The notes under the pieces: model-generated
The model's input: only the letters and a program-made list of their open reading frames with translations
Database searches by the model: none
Told to the model about the DNA's origin: nothing
Part shown: positions 58,172 to 64,000 of the stretch, piece by piece
Layout of the letters: every line of letters starts with the position of its first letter
Numbering within the stretch: position 1 is the first letter of the stretch
Translations under genes and position numbers: made by a program
Assembly: GCF_004122035.1 (NCBI RefSeq)
Contig: NZ_SAXA01000008.1
Location: 154,819 to 218,818 of the forward strand
DNA: 64,000 nt
From: Ancylomarina salipaludis
Lineage (GTDB): Bacteria; Bacteroidota; Bacteroidia; Bacteroidales; Marinifilaceae
Reading direction: 5' to 3'

Positions 58172-60970
58172 ATGAAAAAATTATTATTCACCCTGATAGC
58201 AAGTTCATTTCTAACGATGAGTTTTGCTCAAACCAATAAAAGAGCCTTAAAGCACAGCAATTATGATGGATGGAAAGATATCGAAAACCAGATCATTTCA
58301 AATGATGGCGACTGGCTTTGTTATGAAGTAAATCCGCAACGAGGCGATGGCTATCTTTATCTATATCAACATTCAACAGCCAAACTCGATTCGTTTCCCC
58401 GAGGATACGATGCAAAATTCACTCCAAAATCTGAAAGTTTGGTTTTCAAGATAAAAGCAGAATTTGATACCATCAGACAGGCAAAATTAAAGAAAGTAAA
58501 ATCAAAAGATTTACCTAAAGATTCATTGGCAGTTTTAAACCTATCAAATTATAAACTAGATAAATATGCCAAGCTAAAATCATACCAGGTACCTTTAGAT
58601 AATGGTCAATGGATCGCTTTTTTATTGGAAACAAAGAAAGTCGAAAAAGACACGCTTAATGAGCCGAAAAAATCAAAAAAGAAAAAAGCGAAAGGGAAAG
58701 ATAAAACTGAAGTGGGTGAGTTAAAACTCAAAAATCTACTTACTGGTGAGATGATTGCCTTTTCAAATGTAAGTGATTACAATCTATCCAGAAATGGACA
58801 AGCCCTTGCATTCATCAATCAAAGTCAGGATAGTATTTCTAAAGCTGAAGTTTCTATTCTAAAGTTCGAGGATAAAAAACCAAATGCTATTTTCAACGAG
58901 ACAGGACAAGCTAAAAAACTAAGTATTTCATCTGAAGGTAATAAATTAGCCTTTATTTTTTCAGCAGATACTTGCAAACAAAAAAGATACAACCTGCACT
59001 ATTTCGACTCTAAACAAAAGCACTCAAAGCTTATTTTAGATTCACTAAGCAAAGCTGTTACTCAAGGATGGGAAGTGAATGAAAACAGTCAATTAAATTT
59101 CTCCAGAAATGGTGAAAATCTTTATTTTGGAATTGCCCCGAAAATAGAAAAAGAGAAAAAGGATTCCCTTTTAGATGAAGAAAAATACCAATTGGATATA
59201 TGGAGTTGGAAAGACCCATTATTACAATCAGAACAGAAGGTTAATCTCAAGAAAGAACAAAAAAGAACTTATTTAGCCGTTTACAACTGCAAGAAAAATA
59301 CAATCAAACAACTTGCTGATAAAAATTTACCACAAGTTAAACTATACGATCACGGGAATGCAAATTTGGCTTTGGGAAGTTCTTCACTCCCCTACCAAAT
59401 GGAGGAGTCCTGGAATGATTGGTTTAAAGATTATTACTTAATCAATGTCAATAATGGTCAGTCTGAATTAGTCCTTAAAAAGAAAAATTCAAAGGTTGAT
59501 ATCTCACCTTCTCAAAAGTACCTGTACTGGTACGAAACGGCTGACAGCACTTGGAATACTTACAATATTGCCAGCAAAAAAACGTGTAAGCTGACTCAGA
59601 ATATTCCTTTTAACTTTTATTCCGAAACACACGATATGCCAAGCGATCCTGAGCCTTATGGCGTCATAGGATGGACTAAAGATGATCAGTATATCTTAAT
59701 TCAGGATCGTTATGACATATGGAAAATTGATCCTAAAGGGAAAGAAAAGGCTTACAACTTAACTCAGGATTTTGGGCGTCAAAATAATGTTCGTTTCAGC
59801 TACGTAAAACTTGATTCTGAAGAGCGCTTTATCGATTTGAATGAAAGCATACTATTGAAGGCTTTTGGCGAATACAATAAAAAATCCGGATTTTACAGAT
59901 TAATAAACGGCGAAGTACTTCAGAAAATATGTTTTGATGATGTGAGTTACTCAAATCCTGTTAAAGCTAAAAAAGCCGATCGACTTGTATGGAAACGCTC
60001 AACATTTGTTGACTATCCAAATCTTTGGTTGAGTGATTTGAACTTTGAAAATCAAAACCAAATTTCGGATGCTAACCCACAACAAAAAGATGTTCTTTGG
60101 GGAAATGTTGAACTTGTCGATTGGATATCTGGCAACGGAGAAAAATTACAGGGAATGCTTTTCAAACCTGAAAATTTCGATCCAAACAAAAAATACCCAA
60201 TGCTTGTCTATTTCTACGAAAGAGTCAGCGATCGATTACACAAACATTATGTTCCTCAACCCAACTGGTCCATCATCAATCCAAGTTACTGCGTGAGTAA
60301 TGGGTATTTGATTTTTATGCCGGATATTCGTTATTCCAAGGTTGGGCATCCGGGAGAAAGTGCCTACAGTTCTATTGTTACCGGAACGCTGGCTATGATG
60401 GATCGTTTCGATTTTATAGACAAAGATAATGTTGCCCTACAGGGACAAAGCTGGGGCGGTTATCAAATTGCTCAGTTGGTAACAAAAACAAATCTTTACA
60501 AATGTGCCATGTCAGGTGCTCCTGTGAGTAATATGACTTCGGCTTACGGCGGAATTCGCTGGGAAAGTGGTCGCAGTCGAATGTTCCAATATGAGCATAC
60601 ACAAAGCCGAATTGGCGGAACGCTTTGGGAGAAACCCCTGCATTACATTGAGAATTCTCCGATTTTCTCAATTCCTAAGGTTAAAACACCTCTACTCATC
60701 ATGCACAACGACCATGATGGTGCAGTGCCATGGTATCAGGGAATCGAATACTTTGTTGCCATGCGTCGTTTACAAAAACCTTGTTGGATGCTTTCATACA
60801 ATGATGAAGCTCACAACCTGAAAAGACGTGCCAATCGAATGGATTTATCTATCCGAATGATGCAGTTTTTTGATTATTATTTGAAAGGGAAACCAGCTCC
60901 TGCCTGGATGATTGATGGTATACCTGCCATCAAGAAAGGAAAATACGATGGTTATAAACTAAAAGAATAA
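58172..60970 (+). CDS. S9-family prolyl oligopeptidase-like peptidase, exported
   Basis: 932-residue serine peptidase with a signal peptide (about 1-20, cleaved near SFAQ). A long N-terminal beta-propeller region (about 25-640) precedes the alpha/beta-hydrolase domain: nucleophile in GQSWGGYQIAQL (Ser near 761), Asp in HNDHDGAVPW near 850, His in DEAHNLKR near 885. A Lys-rich insert of about 20 residues near 165-185 and another near 325 make it longer than DPP4-like relatives (700-760). Probably periplasmic or surface, cutting peptides; whether it is of the dipeptidyl- or acyl-aminoacyl type is unclear. Confidence 0.93.
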   Translation: MKKLLFTLIASSFLTMSFAQTNKRALKHSNYDGWKDIENQIISNDGDWLCYEVNPQRGDGYLYLYQHSTAKLDSFPRGYDAKFTPKSESLVFKIKAEFDTIRQAKLKKVKSKDLPKDSLAVLNLSNYKLDKYAKLKSYQVPLDNGQWIAFLLETKKVEKDTLNEPKKSKKKKAKGKDKTEVGELKLKNLLTGEMIAFSNVSDYNLSRNGQALAFINQSQDSISKAEVSILKFEDKKPNAIFNETGQAKKLSISSEGNKLAFIFSADTCKQKRYNLHYFDSKQKHSKLILDSLSKAVTQGWEVNENSQLNFSRNGENLYFGIAPKIEKEKKDSLLDEEKYQLDIWSWKDPLLQSEQKVNLKKEQKRTYLAVYNCKKNTIKQLADKNLPQVKLYDHGNANLALGSSSLPYQMEESWNDWFKDYYLINVNNGQSELVLKKKNSKVDISPSQKYLYWYETADSTWNTYNIASKKTCKLTQNIPFNFYSETHDMPSDPEPYGVIGWTKDDQYILIQDRYDIWKIDPKGKEKAYNLTQDFGRQNNVRFSYVKLDSEERFIDLNESILLKAFGEYNKKSGFYRLINGEVLQKICFDDVSYSNPVKAKKADRLVWKRSTFVDYPNLWLSDLNFENQNQISDANPQQKDVLWGNVELVDWISGNGEKLQGMLFKPENFDPNKKYPMLVYFYERVSDRLHKHYVPQPNWSIINPSYCVSNGYLIFMPDIRYSKVGHPGESAYSSIVTGTLAMMDRFDFIDKDNVALQGQSWGGYQIAQLVTKTNLYKCAMSGAPVSNMTSAYGGIRWESGRSRMFQYEHTQSRIGGTLWEKPLHYIENSPIFSIPKVKTPLLIMHNDHDGAVPWYQGIEYFVAMRRLQKPCWMLSYNDEAHNLKRRANRMDLSIRMMQFFDYYLKGKPAPAWMIDGIPAIKKGKYDGYKLKE

Positions 60971-60976
60971 ACATAC

Positions 60977-61011
60977 GAAAAGACCTCAAATAGTTTATTT
61001 GAGGTCTTTTC
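60977..61011. terminator. Bidirectional terminator between S9 and MBL genes
   Basis: GAAAAGACCTCAAAT (60977-60991) pairs with ATTTGAGGTCTTTTC (60997-61011) in a near-perfect stem with U-rich feet on both strands. Confidence 0.92.
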
Positions 61012-61029
61012 ATTTATAACAAACTTGTT

Positions 61030-61791
61030 TTAAATATCTATTGTCAAACCATCGTAAGCCATAAAAACATTTTCAGGTAGTTCTTTTGATATTTCCTGAT
61101 GAAAGCCTAATTGATGTGAAAAATGTGTCAAATAGGCGCTCTCAGGCTTTAACTCTTCAATTAAAGCCAAGGCTTCAGAAAGTGTAAAATGCGAAAGGTG
61201 TTTTTCTTTCCTCAAAGCATTCAGAACAAGAACCTTTACTCCTTTTATTTTCTCTTTTTCTTCAGATGAAATATAATTGGCATCAGTAATATAAGCCATA
61301 TCACCAATCCGATATCCGAAAACCGGCAACTTTAAATGCATCGCCCGAATAGGAAGAATACCTGTGTCATTTATTTGGAAAGCCTTATTTTCCACATCAA
61401 TCAAATTCAATTGAGGAATGCCGGGATATCTAAACTCGGCAAACACATAAGAAAATTCTTGTCTTAAAGATGCTTGAACACGTTTCTCAGCATAAATATC
61501 CACAGCTTTTTTATTCACCCAATTAAAAGCACGAACATCGTCCAAACCAGCCGTGTGATCTTTATGCTCATGTGTAAACAAAATCGCATCAAGTTGCTGC
61601 ACATTCGCCCGCAACATTTGGTATCGAAAATCAGGTCCGCTATCTATAACGATCGTTTGACCATCAACTTCAACCAAAGCAGAAGTTCTTAGTCGCTTAT
61701 CTTTTTTATCAGTAGATAAACAAACGGGGCATTTACATGCAATAATGGGTATTCCCTGTGAGGTTCCTGTTCCTAAAAATGTAAGCTTCAC
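61030..61791 (-). CDS. PhnP-like metallo-beta-lactamase-fold hydrolase
   Basis: 253-residue cytoplasmic MBL-fold phosphodiesterase. Metal motif FTHEHKDHTAGLDDVRAFN near 73 (HxHxDH), further His in MHLKLPVFGYRIGD, Asp in YITDANYIS and His in YLTHFSHQLG. The early CKCPVC cysteines (19-24) match the extra zinc site of PhnP-like cyclic-phosphodiesterases. No phosphonate genes are nearby, so a role on other cyclic phosphates is more likely. Start MKLTFLGTGTSQGIP is canonical. Confidence 0.92.
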   Translation of the reverse strand: MKLTFLGTGTSQGIPIIACKCPVCLSTDKKDKRLRTSALVEVDGQTIVIDSGPDFRYQMLRANVQQLDAILFTHEHKDHTAGLDDVRAFNWVNKKAVDIYAEKRVQASLRQEFSYVFAEFRYPGIPQLNLIDVENKAFQINDTGILPIRAMHLKLPVFGYRIGDMAYITDANYISSEEKEKIKGVKVLVLNALRKEKHLSHFTLSEALALIEELKPESAYLTHFSHQLGFHQEISKELPENVFMAYDGLTIDI

Positions 61792-61893
61792 ACTTTTTTA
61801 ATTAGTGATTAACGATTAATAATGACTTTATAGCTAAGGTTTTAAAACGCCTTAAATTACTGTATACAAAGACTTATAAAAACTTCTCTCTTT

Positions 61894-62847
61894 TTAACTT
61901 TTCCCTTTATCCATAATCCTTTTTACCTTCTTTCTATACTCCATTCGAAAAGACAGATAAAGCAAATAGAGTAATACGAATACGGCCATAACAGCAGAAG
62001 GGATAGCCGCTTCCTTTCCAAATAAAGTTAAAGCGGTAACAACAGCAAAACCCGAACTTTTGATTGTCAGTAAAAGGTTTTGTGTCATAGCGACTTCCTT
62101 TTTGACACCAATCCGCGCTGCAAATTTCTCATACACCCAACCTAAACCAAATATACTAAGGAATAGAACTAAAGCGACCAGAAAAAGAACTTCAAAATTT
62201 GAGAAAAACACTTGTCTGTTTAAGCCTACTGCCGTAAAAATAAGCAGTGCAAATCCCCAATCGACCACTCGCCCTCTCACCTTCTCAACGGTTGGTTTGA
62301 TAGGTGCCCACAATAATAATCGGGAAATCAGCATCGGTATCAAAACCAATTTAACCATGGTCATAAAAAGCATGCCCGAATCAATGCCTCCATCTACATT
62401 ACTTAATAAACCAACAATGGCCGGAGCAAGAAAAATTGAACTAATAAATGCCCCTAGTACACCTACAATGCCATATTTGATATCGCCCTCCAAAATGTGT
62501 GAAAAAGGAATCACAGCCAAACCTGGAGGCGTAGCAGCAATCACAACAAAACCTAGAAATAATTCAGGAGTAGGCATCAAAAAATAAGCCAGGCTAATGA
62601 TAACCGCACCAAAGACAAAATAATTAAGCACTGACCCCAACAATAGTGGTTGAATCATTTTTTTCAAAGGGAAAAGTGCTTTGGTACTTAAACCAGTGGT
62701 CGAGAAAATCATGACGACAGCCAGAATATAAAAGGTATATTCCTTTAAATTCTCTGCCCAATCACCTATGGTTAAACCCAGAACTACAGCTAGTATTAAA
62801 ACAAAATTTCGATCTCGTATTATGCGCGTAAAAAATTGTATCATCAT
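61894..62847 (-). CDS. BASS-family (bile acid:Na+ symporter-like) carrier
   Basis: 317 residues from ATG 62847 (MMIQFFTRI); a longer frame to 62877 has eleven further residues without support. Ten hydrophobic segments as in the BASS/SBF family (ASBT, KdgT-distant, arsenite ACR3 relatives): the cross-over motifs GFVVIAATPPGLAVIPFSHILEGD near 105-128 and the C-terminal repeat TQNLLLTIKSSGFAVVTALTLFG near 262-285 carry the expected Pro/Gly/Ser sodium-site residues. Substrate is unknown (organic anion likely). Monocistronic, minus strand. Confidence 0.82.
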   Translation of the reverse strand: MMIQFFTRIIRDRNFVLILAVVLGLTIGDWAENLKEYTFYILAVVMIFSTTGLSTKALFPLKKMIQPLLLGSVLNYFVFGAVIISLAYFLMPTPELFLGFVVIAATPPGLAVIPFSHILEGDIKYGIVGVLGAFISSIFLAPAIVGLLSNVDGGIDSGMLFMTMVKLVLIPMLISRLLLWAPIKPTVEKVRGRVVDWGFALLIFTAVGLNRQVFFSNFEVLFLVALVLFLSIFGLGWVYEKFAARIGVKKEVAMTQNLLLTIKSSGFAVVTALTLFGKEAAIPSAVMAVFVLLYLLYLSFRMEYRKKVKRIMDKGKS

Positions 62848-63044
62848 TCGTATTTTTGTAAAACAAAGATGATACAATTCAGCTCCAATTCAAAACGATT
62901 CTAAGTAATAATAATCCCATCTTTTTTAACATCTAAATTCTGAATTTAAGTAAAGTTGCTAAATTTAAAACGCAATAAAATAAGAAAAGGATATTTTCCC
63001 GTTTCATTGATAAACAGATATTACTATTTTTCAACACAATTCCT

Positions 63045-63821
63045 ATGACTTTTATAAAAGATTTCGGATTCGGACTCCGAACCTATTCTGAAGCTCTCAG
63101 CTTTATTTTCAAAAAAAAACTAGCTTGGTTCTTCCTATTCCCTATTGCCTTTAATATTCTGCTTTTTTGGTTTGGCTGGGATTTAATAAGTAATTTCTCT
63201 GAATCGGCAAAGGTCTATTTAGATAATCAGTTTCAGTTAAAACAAGCAGATTTTTGGGGATCAGGCTTTCTAAAAACAGTGATGGATGTCTTTGTTTGGA
63301 TCACATTCAAAATCATGTTTTTCTTACTCTTTGCTTATTTGGGTGGGTATATCATCATTATTCTGATGTCCCCCATTTTCTCCTACCTATCCGAACGAAC
63401 TGAGAAAATAAAAACGGGAGTCGACTATCCTTTTAGCATTGTTCAGCTTTTAAAAGATGTTTTAAGAGGTATTCTAATCGCTATTCGAAACTTCAGTATT
63501 GAACTCCTTCTTACCGGCCTCATGTTTATCCTGAGTTTTATTCCCATAATTGGTTGGTTCGCTGCCATTATGCTTTTCTTTATTTCAGCTTATTTCTATG
63601 GCTTCTCATTCATAGACTATGCCCTTGAACGCAAAAAACTAAATATAAAACAAAGTGTCCGATTCATGAGCGAGAATAAAGGAATTGTTATTGCCAATGG
63701 CTTTGTCTTTTCTCTTTGTTTGATTATCCCTTTTTGCGGTGTTTCCTTTTCGAGCTTTGCTGCCATTATTTCGGTTGTAGCAGGCACTCTGGCCATAAGC
63801 GAGATGGATACTAGAAATTAA
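63045..63821 (+). CDS. EI24/CysZ-like membrane protein
   Basis: 258-residue inner-membrane protein with four or more hydrophobic segments. The N-terminal pattern FGFGLRTYSEALSFIFKKKLAWFFLFPIAFN and the central SYLSERTEKIKTG plus FSFIDYALERKKL are characteristic of the EI24 (PF07264) family, which includes the sulfate channel CysZ. Whether it moves sulfate is unknown; no cysteine genes are near. Single gene, ends 40 bp before the insertion sequence. Confidence 0.9.
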   Translation: MTFIKDFGFGLRTYSEALSFIFKKKLAWFFLFPIAFNILLFWFGWDLISNFSESAKVYLDNQFQLKQADFWGSGFLKTVMDVFVWITFKIMFFLLFAYLGGYIIIILMSPIFSYLSERTEKIKTGVDYPFSIVQLLKDVLRGILIAIRNFSIELLLTGLMFILSFIPIIGWFAAIMLFFISAYFYGFSFIDYALERKKLNIKQSVRFMSENKGIVIANGFVFSLCLIIPFCGVSFSSFAAIISVVAGTLAISEMDTRN

Positions 63822-63860
63822 AACACAACATCAAGCCAAAGCATAAAAAAGCCACCCTTC

Positions 63861-64000
63861 TGTACTGAACCCCAAAAGTTGGACGGTTAAAAAATTAATT
63901 TTGAAAATGAGCTCGATACTTTATCGGGCTCATTCCATTTAGAGCCAAAGATATTCTTTCTTTATTATAATATTGTATGTATTCTTCAATATCGATTTTC
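63861..64000 (-). mobile_element. End of an IS3-family insertion sequence, cut by window
   Basis: The element end is at 63861, where TGTACTGAACCCCAAAAGTT begins; this TG-starting terminal repeat is typical of IS3-family (IS150-like) elements. The transposase end lies inside on the minus strand, and the element continues past the right edge. Confidence 0.85.
63895..64000 (-). CDS. IS3-family transposase OrfB, C-terminal 34 residues only
   Basis: The visible residues include EEYIQYYNKERI and ALNGMSPIKYR, ending FQN before a TAA (63897-63895). This is the conserved C-terminal signature (Y-x-Y-Y-N-x-x-R ... L-x-x-x-(S/T)P-x-x-Y) of IS3-family DDE integrase-like transposases, which cut and join element ends. 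The start and the catalytic DDE lie beyond the window; whether it is intact is unknown. Confidence 0.88.
   Translation of the reverse strand, partial: KIDIEEYIQYYNKERISLALNGMSPIKYRAHFQN

Noticed and set aside
61840..61860. TAAGG...CCTTA hairpin after the BASS-type gene as terminator
   Set aside because: Five-bp stem with a long loop and no T-tract on the minus strand.

Overview
This 64 kb window is chromosomal DNA of an AT-rich member of the Bacteroidota. The evidence is a SusC/SusD pair with a third lipoprotein, a short (about 286-residue) primary sigma factor, promoters of the Bacteroidota type (TAnnTTTG at -7, TTTG at -33) with little Shine-Dalgarno signal, and many lipoproteins. Hybrid cluster protein, rubrerythrin and a 2[4Fe-4S] ferredoxin point to an anaerobic or microaerobic life. 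The gene mix resembles Marinilabiliales/Bacteroidales, but genus and species cannot be fixed from the sequence alone.

Layout. 1-1.5 kb: end of a YfcC/DcuC-type carrier. 1.5-7 kb: minus-strand operon susC - susD - lipoprotein, with a 0.66 kb leader region. 7.6-13.1 kb: small ferredoxin, NlpC/P60 cell-wall peptidase, divergent 7TM-HD phosphodiesterase (PgpH type), and an M49-family lipoprotein that has lost its zinc histidines. 13.4-18.2 kb: cation/proton antiporter, PepSY membrane protein, hcp with a CRP/FNR-type operator. 18.5-25.8 kb: secreted EEP-family protein, uvrB, primary sigma factor, HtrA/DegP, dapF, LOG protein. 25.9-28.2 kb: gyrB with a long leader that can form a terminator/antiterminator. 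28.3-33.2 kb: a beta-barrel protein and a 1066-residue TPR protein in one operon. 33.5-36.7 kb: ftsE-like ATPase, rhomboid protease, convergent membrane-bound MutS-like ATPase. 36.8-41.6 kb: coiled-coil/barrel lipoprotein, then the operon CPBP protein - DUF255 thioredoxin protein - M48 lipoprotein. 41.8-49.1 kb: rubrerythrin, trmD, DUF349 protein, pyrG, yidC. 49.2-57.6 kb: MFS carrier, two identical tRNA-Arg(UCU) genes, Cache-domain histidine kinase with an unknown partner, a very large propeller/Y_Y_Y/LytS-type kinase, class-IV aminotransferase. 57.8-63.8 kb: small conserved protein, S9 peptidase, PhnP-like MBL hydrolase, BASS-type carrier, EI24 protein. 63.86-64 kb: end of an IS3-family insertion sequence running off the window.

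Most of the window is core housekeeping (DNA repair and topology, transcription, cell wall, nucleotide synthesis, membrane insertion) with envelope proteins in between. No phage, CRISPR array, rRNA or defence island was seen. The signals most worth a second look are: a 7-A homopolymer in front of the DUF255 gene that separates it from a nearly perfect signal peptide in another frame; the mutually exclusive hairpins in the gyrB leader; the M49 protein with a YEISN in place of HExxH; and perfect palindromes in front of hcp, the PgpH-type gene, rubrerythrin and susC.
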